In this document: positions 42,386 to 49,546 of the stretch, piece by piece
Position numbering within the stretch: the stretch's first letter is position 1
Layout: each line of letters opens with the position of its first letter
Origin: Terrimonas_A sp051954695
GTDB taxonomy: Bacteria; Bacteroidota; Bacteroidia; Chitinophagales; Chitinophagaceae
Assembly: GCA_051954695.1 (NCBI GenBank)
Contig: JBQCHL010000009.1
Span: 129,550 to 193,549, forward strand
Direction: 5' to 3'
DNA: 64,000 nucleotides
Made by a program: the position numbers and the translations under genes
Notes under the pieces: model-generated
What the model was told of the DNA's origin: nothing
The model's database searches: none
Seen by the model: the letters and a program-made list of their open reading frames with translations, nothing else

Positions 42386-43360
42386 TTACCAACCCAGCAA
42401 CCATGCAAATATCAACGGCGCCACAATCGTAGCATCACTCTCTACAATGTACTTTGGCGTATTGATATCCAACTTCCCCCAGGTGATCTTTTCATTCGGC
42501 ACTGCTCCTGAATATGACCCGAAGGAAGTAGTAGAATCACTGATCTGGCAGAAATAACTCCAGAAAGGCACATCATGCCATTCCAGGTCCTGGTACATCA
42601 TGGGCACCACGCAGATCGGGAAATCACCTGCGATACCACCACCGATCTGGAAGAAACCAACTCCCTTACCGGCTGAATTGTTGCGGTACCAATCTGTCAG
42701 CCATACCATGTATTCAATACCGCTTTTAACGGTGCTGGCTTTCAATTCGTTTTTGATCACATAGCTGGCGAAAATATTTCCTGTTGTGCTATCTTCCCAA
42801 CCGGGCACTACGATGGGCAGGTTTTTTTCTGCTGCAGCAATGATCCAACTGTCTTTGGGATCAATTTCATAATACTGCTGAAGCTCTCCGCTTAATACGG
42901 TTTTATATAAGAACTCATGAGGGAAATAACGCTCTCCCTTTGCTTCTGCTTCTTTCCATTGTTTTACCAGGTGTTTTTGCAAACGGCGGAAGGCTTCTTC
43001 TTCAGGAATACAGGTATCGGTTACGCGGTTGTAGTGATTTTCCAACAGATCCCATTCATCCTGTGGGGTAAGATCGCGGTAGTTAGGCACTCTTTTGTAA
43101 TGGGTGTGCGCTACCAGGTTCATTACATCCTCTTCAAGGTTGGCCCCGGTGCAACTGATGATATGTACTTTATCCTGGCGGATCATTTCGGCCAGGGATA
43201 TTCCTAACTCGGCGGTGCTCATGGCGCCAGCGAGCGAAACAAGCATTTTACCACCTTCCAGCAAATGGGTTTCATAACCTTTGGCGGCATCCATCAAAGC
43301 AGCAGCATTAAAATGTCGGTAATGGTGCTGGATAAATTTTGAAACAGGTCCTTTGTTCAT
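42386..43360 (-). CDS. Deoxyhypusine-synthase-family protein
   Basis: A 324-residue homologue of deoxyhypusine synthase. ATG 43360 gives MNKGPVSKFIQHHYRHFNAA. NAD-site and fold motifs are present: GGKMLVSLAGAMSTAELG, VHIISCTGANLEED, IVVPGWEDSTTGNIFAS, and a C-terminal PNEKITWGKLDINTPKYIV. The Lys in TWGK aligns with the catalytic Lys of the eukaryotic enzyme (K329 in human). In bacteria lacking eIF5A, such proteins are thought to act in polyamine chemistry such as homospermidine synthesis; no eIF5A-like gene is in this window. It ends at the terminator at 42325. Confidence 0.9.
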   Translation of the reverse strand: MNKGPVSKFIQHHYRHFNAAALMDAAKGYETHLLEGGKMLVSLAGAMSTAELGISLAEMIRQDKVHIISCTGANLEEDVMNLVAHTHYKRVPNYRDLTPQDEWDLLENHYNRVTDTCIPEEEAFRRLQKHLVKQWKEAEAKGERYFPHEFLYKTVLSGELQQYYEIDPKDSWIIAAAEKNLPIVVPGWEDSTTGNIFASYVIKNELKASTVKSGIEYMVWLTDWYRNNSAGKGVGFFQIGGGIAGDFPICVVPMMYQDLEWHDVPFWSYFCQISDSTTSFGSYSGAVPNEKITWGKLDINTPKYIVESDATIVAPLIFAWLLGW

Positions 43361-43443
43361 GTTATATGATTTTAGACCGCCTTCAGATCCGCACAACAGC
43401 GGAGACAATGCGGGATGAGCCGCAAAAATACAGTATTGATGAA

Positions 43444-43475
43444 ATAAAAATACCCTGCTTGTTCAAGCAGGGTAT
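43444..43475 (-). terminator. Intrinsic terminator after the first PepSY-like gene
   Basis: The perfect stem ATACCCTGCTTG/CAAGCAGGGTAT (43450-43461 and 43464-43475) is followed leftward by TTTTTATTTC. It lies downstream of the minus-strand gene at 43634. Confidence 0.85.
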
Positions 43476-43633
43476 CTGACCGGCATATTATGCTAATATT
43501 AATTGTTCATGCTGTTGGACCTGACTGCCGGTAGGCAGGTTTATTGTTTTGCCTATACTGAATGATCAGTTGGATAAGGTAAATTTTGATTAAGGCAATG
43601 AACAAAAGACCAAGGAACATAAACAATCAGGGA

Positions 43634-44077
43634 TTATTTTTTTACTTTTTCGCTGCTCAGTATTTCACCCAGGCTGTTGAGGCGAACATTATATCTCTTT
43701 GTTTTTTCTTCCAGCACCAGCGCATATTTAGTGCCTTCTTCATTGGAAACTTCCCTTACTTCAATCACTACCGGTGACTGGTATTTAGATTCTACAGAGC
43801 GGATGATGGTAAGCGGCAACTGATCATAGAACATGTTGCGTACAGAACCAACGATCTCGGCTTTATCGTTGAAATAAACCACAGTGCTGTGGCCACCCCA
43901 TACAAAATTCACTTTAAGCAGGCCTTCTTCTGTTTTGGACCAGATAGTGCTTTGTGCACCTGCAAATTGCTTTTTGAATACCGCTTCTGCTTTGGGATCA
44001 GCTTTTTCAACGGGGTTGGCAAAGCCAGAGATAACTGTTGCGGTAAGAAACGCTGCGGCTAAAAAAATCTTTTTCAT
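43634..44077 (-). CDS. Secreted PepSY-like protein (paralogue 1)
   Basis: A 147-residue exported protein. The signal peptide (about 1-20) ends SGFAN. The mature domain reads AVFKKQFAGAQSTIWSKTEEGLLKVNF, YFNDKAEIVGSVRN, and EVREVSNEEGTKYALVLEEKTKRYNV, the two-strand/helix pattern of PepSY-like putative inhibitor domains. It is clearly related to the proteins at 44397 and 51457: all share the order helix, strand with W, a basic residue-rich helix and EVSNEEGT or TETVC strands. No function is known; periplasmic inhibitor or binding roles are proposed for the family. Confidence 0.85.
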   Translation of the reverse strand: MKKIFLAAAFLTATVISGFANPVEKADPKAEAVFKKQFAGAQSTIWSKTEEGLLKVNFVWGGHSTVVYFNDKAEIVGSVRNMFYDQLPLTIIRSVESKYQSPVVIEVREVSNEEGTKYALVLEEKTKRYNVRLNSLGEILSSEKVKK

Positions 44078-44252
44078 AAATAAAAAGGTTTAATGGTTAA
44101 TGGTTTTTTAATTGCTTTTGTTATTTAAGACGTGTCAAAAGTATAATGGGTTACAGGAGTAAAAAAGTAAATTGGGATTGGCGGTGACGCTTGTTAATGA
44201 TTCTAACAATTTCTAACATTCATTAACAGAACCATTTTAAAATTGATTACAA

Positions 44253-44310
44253 GTATCGCAAAGAGCGCAAAGATTTCGCAAAGCATGCCACGTTGCGCTC
44301 TTTGCGATAC
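44253..44310. repeat. Perfect 18-bp inverted repeat, CGCAAAG family
   Basis: GTATCGCAAAGAGCGCAA (44253-44270) is the exact reverse complement of 44293-44310, with a 22-base centre that itself contains TTCGCAAAG. It shares the GTATCGCAAAG-GCGCAA plan with the repeat at 16444. It lies within the 319-bp gap between two minus-strand PepSY-like genes. Nothing else is seen in that gap apart from the terminator at 44329. Confidence 0.92.
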
Positions 44311-44328
44311 TCCAGACTAATAAGCAAA

Positions 44329-44368
44329 AGAAAACCCCGTCTCCTGGAAGAGAGAACGGGGTTATTTT
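44329..44368 (-). terminator. Intrinsic terminator after the second PepSY-like gene
   Basis: The 8-bp stem AACCCCGT/ACGGGGTT (44333-44340 and 44356-44363), extended by CTC/GAG after a bulge, is followed leftward by TTTTCTTTT. It lies 34 bp past the stop at 44397. Confidence 0.85.
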
Positions 44369-44396
44369 TACCACACACCAAAACTAACTGCGTATA

Positions 44397-44834
44397 TTAT
44401 GCTTTTGTTGCTTTTTTGTAAACACTCCATTTGCTGCCATTGCTTGATTTCAGGGTAACTTTTGAATCAGCCTGCTCAAGTGTGATGTAGTAGTGAGTGC
44501 CTTCTTCATTAGATACTTCAAATAATTCAGTGATCCAGCGACCTGAATATTCTTTCTTCAAAGAAGCCTGCAGGTTCATCGGCAGATCGAGTGAGCTGAT
44601 ATTGCGCGCTACGCCGAGGGTCTGGCCATCAAAACTATAGAAAGCCGTTACATACTGATCGTTGTACTGGAAAGAAGCTTTATAATAGCCCTGGCCGCTT
44701 GCCCATTGTACATCTTTTGCATCAGCGAATTCACTGTTGAATGCGTTTAATACTGCTGTGTTTACTTTAACGTCGTTGGCAAATACTGCAAAACTGCTGA
44801 TTGCGATTGCCAGTGTAAGAATGATCCGTTTCAT
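44397..44834 (-). CDS. Secreted PepSY-like protein (paralogue 2)
   Basis: A 145-residue exported protein with signal peptide MKRIILTLAIAISSFAVFAN. The mature part begins VLNAFNSEFADAKDVQWASG and continues YYKASFQYNDQYVTAFYSFDG and ELFEVSNEEGTHYYITLEQ, matching paralogue 1 in plan, including the exact EVSNEEGT. The C-terminus is basic (KWSVYKKATKA). It is transcribed alone, with its own terminator at 44329. Role unknown. Confidence 0.85.
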   Translation of the reverse strand: MKRIILTLAIAISSFAVFANDVKVNTAVLNAFNSEFADAKDVQWASGQGYYKASFQYNDQYVTAFYSFDGQTLGVARNISSLDLPMNLQASLKKEYSGRWITELFEVSNEEGTHYYITLEQADSKVTLKSSNGSKWSVYKKATKA

Positions 44835-45072
44835 AATTTTTTATTTTTTGTGGTTTGGGTTTTTTTTCTTTTAGTCTTTATCCGGCTTTATTCAACCGCG
44901 ATATGTAACTAAGACGTAGCAAAAGTAGATCAGGTTACAGCTGCTCACAAGCCAATTGTGATTAATGGAACACTGTGTTAAACAGTGTTAAAGGCTGTTA
45001 TCACGCGTTAACCGCACATCCCTTTTTACCGCCATTTATAAACCCGAATACCACAATTGATACAGGAAAGAC

Positions 45073-45111
45073 TTGGAGATTTACGATATTATTTAGATAT
45101 TTGTCTAAATA
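45073..45111 (+). promoter_or_regulatory. Probable sdpRI operon promoter with overlapping operator
   Basis: TTG (45073-45075) and GATATTTG (45096-45103; one mismatch to TAnnTTTG) are 20 bases apart. A perfect inverted repeat TATTTAGA-N6-TCTAAATA (45090-45097 and 45104-45111) covers the -7 box. This is where an ArsR-type autorepressor would block RNA polymerase. The rest of the gap 44835-45131 shows no gene or RNA. Confidence 0.65.
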
Positions 45112-45131
45112 TTTAATGAATAAGTTGTTGT

Positions 45132-45395
45132 ATGAACACTGTTTTCAAGGCCTTAAATGATCCTACCCGAAGGAAAATACTGGAATTGTTGCAGGAAAGG
45201 GATATGACTGCCGGTGAAATAGTGGAACAGTTTAACATTTCAGCACCAAGCATTTCCCATCACCTTGATTTATTGAAGCAGGCGCAATTGGTAACAGCTG
45301 AAAAAGATGGCCAATACATCTATTACTCGCTTAATACTACTGTAGTGGACGAGATCATGAAATGGTTCATGCAGTTCAAACTAAAAAGAAAATAA
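45132..45395 (+). CDS. SdpR-family autorepressor (ArsR-like winged helix)
   Basis: An 87-residue DNA-binding protein. It consists of one winged helix-turn-helix: LNDPTRRKILELLQERDMTA, the recognition region IVEQFNISAPSISHHLDLLK, and the wing LVTAEKDGQYIYYSLN. No metal-binding Cys motif is present, which separates it from metal-sensing ArsR proteins and matches SdpR. The palindrome at 45090 is its probable operator. It is 1 bp ahead of the SdpI-like gene, so the pair is a sdpRI-type operon. Confidence 0.88.
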   Translation: MNTVFKALNDPTRRKILELLQERDMTAGEIVEQFNISAPSISHHLDLLKQAQLVTAEKDGQYIYYSLNTTVVDEIMKWFMQFKLKRK

Positions 45396-45396
45396 T

Positions 45397-46056
45397 ATGA
45401 AAGCACTATTTAAAAAACTTATCTGGCTATTCATATTCGCACCAGTGGTTTATCTGGCTATTATCTGGAATAAACTTCCCGAAACAGTAGCCGTACATTT
45501 CAATCTCCATGGAGAGCCTGACCGCTATGGCAATAAAAATGAACTATGGATCTCTTCATTATTACTTACAGGCCTGAGCATCGGTATGTATTTCCTGTTT
45601 GCCAATCTTCACCGCATTGATCCAAAACGCTACGCAAAAGATATCAAGGACCGTACTTTCAGTATTGGCATCACCATAATCATCTTTTTATCCCTTATCC
45701 AATTCCTTATTCTTTACAGTGCCTATAAAGGAAGTATAAAGCTTGAATCAGGACTTATTTTTTCCTGTATAGGATTGTTATTCGCTATACTCGGTAATTA
45801 TATGTACAATATCAAACCGAATTATTTCGTCGGTATGCGCCTTCCCTGGACGCTGGAAAATGAAGAGAACTGGAAAAAAACACACCAACTGGCAGGGCGC
45901 TTATGGTTTGGCGTAGGTATTTTCCTTGCTATTGTTTGCCTTCTGCTTCCTCAAACCGCATCATTTATTGTGTTCATCACATCCACACTGCTCATTTCAC
46001 TTATCCCTGCCATTTATTCCTATCGTCTTTTTGTTAAACAAAAAAGAAATAAATAG
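45397..46056 (+). CDS. SdpI-family membrane protein with DUF1648
   Basis: A 219-residue membrane protein with six hydrophobic segments. The DUF1648 motif at the start reads WNKLPETVAVHFNLHGEPDRYG, and the SdpI-type core is NYMYNIKPNYFVGMRLPWTLENEENWKKTHQLAG, which holds the family GxRxPWTL(x)nxxnW signature. In Bacillus, SdpI is the immunity protein against the SdpC toxin and also controls SdpR by binding it at the membrane. No sdpC-like gene is nearby. The start is 1 bp after the repressor stop. Confidence 0.88.
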   Translation: MKALFKKLIWLFIFAPVVYLAIIWNKLPETVAVHFNLHGEPDRYGNKNELWISSLLLTGLSIGMYFLFANLHRIDPKRYAKDIKDRTFSIGITIIIFLSLIQFLILYSAYKGSIKLESGLIFSCIGLLFAILGNYMYNIKPNYFVGMRLPWTLENEENWKKTHQLAGRLWFGVGIFLAIVCLLLPQTASFIVFITSTLLISLIPAIYSYRLFVKQKRNK

Positions 46057-46059
46057 TTT

Positions 46060-47487
46060 ATGAAAATAAAATACTTCTTATCCGCCATAGCATCGCTTGT
46101 CTTCAATTTGACTGCCTTTTCCCAATCACTGGCAAATTACCAGGGTAGCTGGCAGGGCACATTGAATGTGGCTGGAGGGCTGAAGATCGTTTTTCATATA
46201 AAAGATAATGGTATCAATGGGCTCACTGCAACAGCAGACAGTCCTGATCAATCTGCATTCGGTTTGAAATGCGATACCACCTGGGTGGCAGCAGGATTGC
46301 TGACCATTGAGATGCGCCAGATGAATGCTTCTTTTACTGCAAAGCTGGTAGGTGATTCAGCATTGGATGGGACCTTCAAACAAGGTGCAGAACTCCCGCT
46401 TGTATTAAAAAAAACTGTATCTGCCCCTGTGGCAAGAAAACGCCCGCAGGAGCCGCAGCCACCTTTTCCGTATAAAAGTGAAGAAGTGGAATATGACAAT
46501 ACCAGCCTCGGCCTGCATTATGGCGCTACCATCACCATTCCTCCAGGGAAAGGTCCTTTTCCTGCAATATTGCTTATAACCGGCAGCGGCCCGCAAAACC
46601 GGGATGAAGAGATTATGGGACATAAGCCCTTTGCAGTGCTGGCAGATGCATTAACCAAAAATGGGTTTGTAGTGCTGCGCGTGGATGATCGCGGGATTGG
46701 TAAAAGTTCCGGTCAGTTCAAAGATGCAACATCAGCCGATTTTGCGGATGATGCGCGTACCAGCCTTCAGTATCTCTTATCCAGGCCTGAAGTGAACAGG
46801 AAAAAGACCGGTCTTATCGGTCACAGTGAAGGCGGCATGATCGCTCCGATGGTAGCTGCTTCCAGTAAGGATGTTGATTTTATTGTGTTGCTTGCAGGGC
46901 CAGGCATTAAAATAGACAGCCTGATGGCTGAGCAGAATGCGGCCATTCTCCGCCAGGCGGGCATTAGTACCCGTGCCATAGAGGCTTATATCACCATGTA
47001 TAAATCGGCATGTAAAGCCATTTTATCTACGAATGATTCAACTGCTGCTTCGCTCAAAGTAAAAGAGCTGGTCGATCAGTGGGCAAAAAATACAAATCCT
47101 ACCATTTTAACCGAGTTAGGACTGAGTGCTGTAGACAGCCATGAAAAAGTAGCCAATGCCATGGTAAAAGAGCTGCAAGGCAAATGGTATCGGTATTTCC
47201 TTGCTTTTGATCCCACTCCATATCTGAAAGCGCTTCATTGCAAAGTGCTTGCGCTGAATGGCGGGAAAGATATACAGGTAGTTGCCGGTTCCAACCTTAA
47301 CGGCATAGAATCTGCATTGAAGAAAAGCAAGAGTAAAACTTATACAGTGAAGGAATTGCCTGGCTTAAACCATCTTTTCCAGACCTGCAAAGCCTGTACG
47401 GTTGCGGAATATGCACAACTGGAGGAAACATTTTCACCGGCAGCCCTTGAAGAGATCAATAATTGGCTGAATAAAAACGTTAAGTAA
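46060..47487 (+). CDS. Secreted alpha/beta-hydrolase with N-terminal beta domain
   Basis: A 475-residue exported protein. A signal peptide (about 1-21, ending AFSQ) is followed by a small beta-rich domain (about 22-115; YQGSWQGTLNVAGGLKIVFHI) of lipocalin-like look. The hydrolase (about 140-475) has LLITGSGPQNRDEE, VLRVDDRGIGKSSGQ, the nucleophile Ser in LIGHSEGGMIAPM, an Asp in LNGGKDIQV, and the His in GLNHLFQ. It would cleave esters or related bonds in the periplasm. It is 3 bp after the SdpI-like gene, so it is probably part of the same operon. The substrate is unknown; a Cys pair (CKAC) near the C-terminus may form a disulfide. Confidence 0.88.
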   Translation: MKIKYFLSAIASLVFNLTAFSQSLANYQGSWQGTLNVAGGLKIVFHIKDNGINGLTATADSPDQSAFGLKCDTTWVAAGLLTIEMRQMNASFTAKLVGDSALDGTFKQGAELPLVLKKTVSAPVARKRPQEPQPPFPYKSEEVEYDNTSLGLHYGATITIPPGKGPFPAILLITGSGPQNRDEEIMGHKPFAVLADALTKNGFVVLRVDDRGIGKSSGQFKDATSADFADDARTSLQYLLSRPEVNRKKTGLIGHSEGGMIAPMVAASSKDVDFIVLLAGPGIKIDSLMAEQNAAILRQAGISTRAIEAYITMYKSACKAILSTNDSTAASLKVKELVDQWAKNTNPTILTELGLSAVDSHEKVANAMVKELQGKWYRYFLAFDPTPYLKALHCKVLALNGGKDIQVVAGSNLNGIESALKKSKSKTYTVKELPGLNHLFQTCKACTVAEYAQLEETFSPAALEEINNWLNKNVK

Positions 47488-47526
47488 GTGAAAACTTCTT
47501 TTAATTACTTAATCTATCTTTAAGCA

Positions 47527-48129
47527 ATGAATTTTCTTGCGCACGCATATCTGTCTTTTAACGATCCTGGCGTGCTCACAGGAAATATGATCAGCGATTT
47601 TGTAAAAGGGAAAAAACAATTTGACTATCCTTCCGATATTCAGCATGGGATCATGCTTCACCGGCTCATTGATACATTCACAGATTCACATCCTGTTACC
47701 AATGCCGCTAAAGAACCTTTCAGGCCCGCTTACCGGCTGTACAGTGGTGCTATAATAGATGTGATATATGATCATTTTCTGGCCAACGATCCTAATGAGT
47801 TTCCCGGAACCGCATTAGCTGCATTTTCCCAGCAAACCTATTCTATGCTTCATGAATACAGCAACTGGCATCCGGCAGCATTTAAGGTCATGTTCCCCTA
47901 TATGCAGAAGCAGGATTGGCTATATAATTACCAATCGCGCTGGGGTATTGGCAACAGCCTGAAAGGCCTCGTAAGGCGTGCGCTATATTTAACAGAAAGC
48001 GATACAGCCATGCAATTGCTGGATACACATTACCTGTTTTTGCAGGATTGCTATCGCCAGTTTTGGAAAGAAGCAAAGCCTTATGTCCTGGAGCAATATA
48101 CTTTGCTGAAAGAAACAGAAGGGAATTGA
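47527..48129 (+). CDS. acpH: Acyl carrier protein phosphodiesterase
   Basis: A 200-residue HD-like hydrolase of the AcpH (DUF479) family that removes 4'-phosphopantetheine from holo-ACP. It begins MNFLAHAYLSFNDPGVLTGN and has DFVKGKKQFDYP, GIMLHRLIDTFTDSHP and IDVIYDHFLAND, in which the His and Asp residues are the conserved metal-binding set. Length is typical. It lies 40 bp after the secreted hydrolase but is unlikely to belong functionally to that operon. Confidence 0.9.
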   Translation: MNFLAHAYLSFNDPGVLTGNMISDFVKGKKQFDYPSDIQHGIMLHRLIDTFTDSHPVTNAAKEPFRPAYRLYSGAIIDVIYDHFLANDPNEFPGTALAAFSQQTYSMLHEYSNWHPAAFKVMFPYMQKQDWLYNYQSRWGIGNSLKGLVRRALYLTESDTAMQLLDTHYLFLQDCYRQFWKEAKPYVLEQYTLLKETEGN

Positions 48130-48213
48130 TCTATTATACACCCGTTAATTATCTGCTTGCCTGCCCACATTTGAACCCTCTTCTATATTTTTGCAGTGTC
48201 AGAAAAATAAAAT

Positions 48214-48777
48214 ATGAAAAAAGCCCTTTTCGTTTGTGCAGCGTTGGTTTTACTGGGCAATATCGTCCTATCGCAAACCGTTATTCCTCCTATTGATAAA
48301 TCGCCGCTGGACGTCAGTTATTATCCCTGTGATTACCCTCAATTGAAAACACAGGCGAAATCAATAGAACCGGCTGTGGCCCGTGTTATTTACAGCCGGC
48401 CAAAAAAAGAAGGCCGCCCTATTTTTGGCAACCTGGTTGAATATGGCAAACTCTGGAGAATGGGTGCCAATGAAGCTACCGAGATCGAATTTTTCAAACC
48501 GGTGATCATTGGCCAGAAAAAGATAGCAAAAGGGAGATATACCCTCTATGCTATTGTTAATGAAAAAAGCTGGACATTTATCATCAATAAAGACACTGAT
48601 ACCTGGGGATCTTTTAAATACAAGCAGGCGAATGATATAGTGAGAGTGGACGTTCCTGTGCAAAAACTGGAAGAACCGTTGGAATCACTGGCTATGCTGT
48701 TTGAAAAATCAGCAGCCGGCATCAGCCTGGTGATTGCATGGGAAAACACCAGGGTGGCTTTGCCAATTACGCTCTAA
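48214..48777 (+). CDS. DUF2911 protein (tandem copy 1)
   Basis: A 187-residue exported protein with signal peptide MKKALFVCAALVLLGNIVLS. The DUF2911 core shows SPLDVSYYPCDYPQLK, ARVIYSRPKKEGRPIFGNLVEYGKLWRMGANEATEIEFF, KGRYTLYAIVNEKSWTFIINKDTDTWGSF. No function is known. A TATTTTTG box at 48186-48193 lies 20 bp before the ATG. The next gene begins 14 bp after it and is a relative, so this is a tandem duplication. Confidence 0.85.
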   Translation: MKKALFVCAALVLLGNIVLSQTVIPPIDKSPLDVSYYPCDYPQLKTQAKSIEPAVARVIYSRPKKEGRPIFGNLVEYGKLWRMGANEATEIEFFKPVIIGQKKIAKGRYTLYAIVNEKSWTFIINKDTDTWGSFKYKQANDIVRVDVPVQKLEEPLESLAMLFEKSAAGISLVIAWENTRVALPITL

Positions 48778-48790
48778 CGAACAATTAATA

Positions 48791-49432
48791 ATGAAGACCC
48801 TTCAACATTCGCTTCTTTTACTCATTGTGCTGACGGTTTTTGCCTGCAAGGAAGAAAAAAAAGAAGCAACGCCCACTGATAACCATATTGTGCCGGTGGA
48901 CACTTTACCGGTGCTGCCTCAGGATATGCCAGGCAATACCTATGCCCCCGTGGATATATCTCCCATGGATATGAGTTATTTCCCGGTTGATTATCCTAAA
49001 ATCAAAATGGCCAATGGCACCGTGGCACCACCTGTGGCGCGGGTAGTATACAGCCGCCCTCATTTACAAAAACGCCGCTTATTTTCAGGGATCTTGAAAT
49101 ATGATGAACCCTGGCGCCTTGGAGCCAACGAATCAACAGAGATCGATCTTTATAAGAATGTTACTATCGACGGAAAGAAGATAAAAGCAGGCCGCTATAT
49201 CCTTTATTGTATTCCTCACAAGGATAGCTGGACGATCGTTCTTAACAGCAATATTGATACCTGGGGATTAAAACAAGATCCCGCCAAGGATATAGAGCGC
49301 TTTAAAGTGCCGGCTACTTTTAATAATCCTATGCTTGAATACTTCACAATGGTGTTCGAGAAAACAGACATAGGAGCCAACCTGGTAATAGGATGGGATG
49401 ATGTGGTAGTAAAGCTCCCTATCTCCTTTTAA
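48791..49432 (+). CDS. DUF2911 lipoprotein (tandem copy 2)
   Basis: A 213-residue lipoprotein. ATG 48791 gives MKTLQHSLLLLIVLTVFACK with a lipobox ending in Cys19, then an acidic/Pro-rich linker. The core repeats the first copy: SPMDMSYFPVDYPKIK, ARVVYSRPHLQKRRLFSGIL, EPWRLGANESTEIDLY, GRYILYCIPHKDSWTIVLNS. The first copy has a cleaved signal peptide and the second a lipid anchor, so the duplication gave two locations. The function is unknown. The frame is open to 48734, but that would overlap the first copy and remove the lipobox. Confidence 0.87.
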   Translation: MKTLQHSLLLLIVLTVFACKEEKKEATPTDNHIVPVDTLPVLPQDMPGNTYAPVDISPMDMSYFPVDYPKIKMANGTVAPPVARVVYSRPHLQKRRLFSGILKYDEPWRLGANESTEIDLYKNVTIDGKKIKAGRYILYCIPHKDSWTIVLNSNIDTWGLKQDPAKDIERFKVPATFNNPMLEYFTMVFEKTDIGANLVIGWDDVVVKLPISF

Positions 49433-49437
49433 AATTT

Positions 49438-49510
49438 TATGTTTCCCACAAAGCCACAAAGAGCACAAAGGATTTTTCTTTGTGCTCTTTGTGGCTTTGT
49501 GGGAAACATA
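49438..49510. repeat. Perfect 33-bp inverted repeat, CACAAAG family
   Basis: Arms at 49438-49470 and 49478-49510 are exact reverse complements over 33 bp with a 7-base loop (GATTTTT). The arms contain TTTCCCACAAAGCCACAAAG, similar to the units at 7979 and 34347. It starts 5 bp after the DUF2911 stop and ends 37 bp before asnB, both plus strand. Confidence 0.95.
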
Positions 49511-49546
49511 TTACCGTCAGCAAAAATTATTTAAGATATTTACAGT

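Noticed and set aside
45132..47487. A full SdpC-type toxin system
   Set aside because: The repressor and immunity-type genes are present, but no small secreted toxin or processing genes (sdpA/sdpB type) were found nearby.
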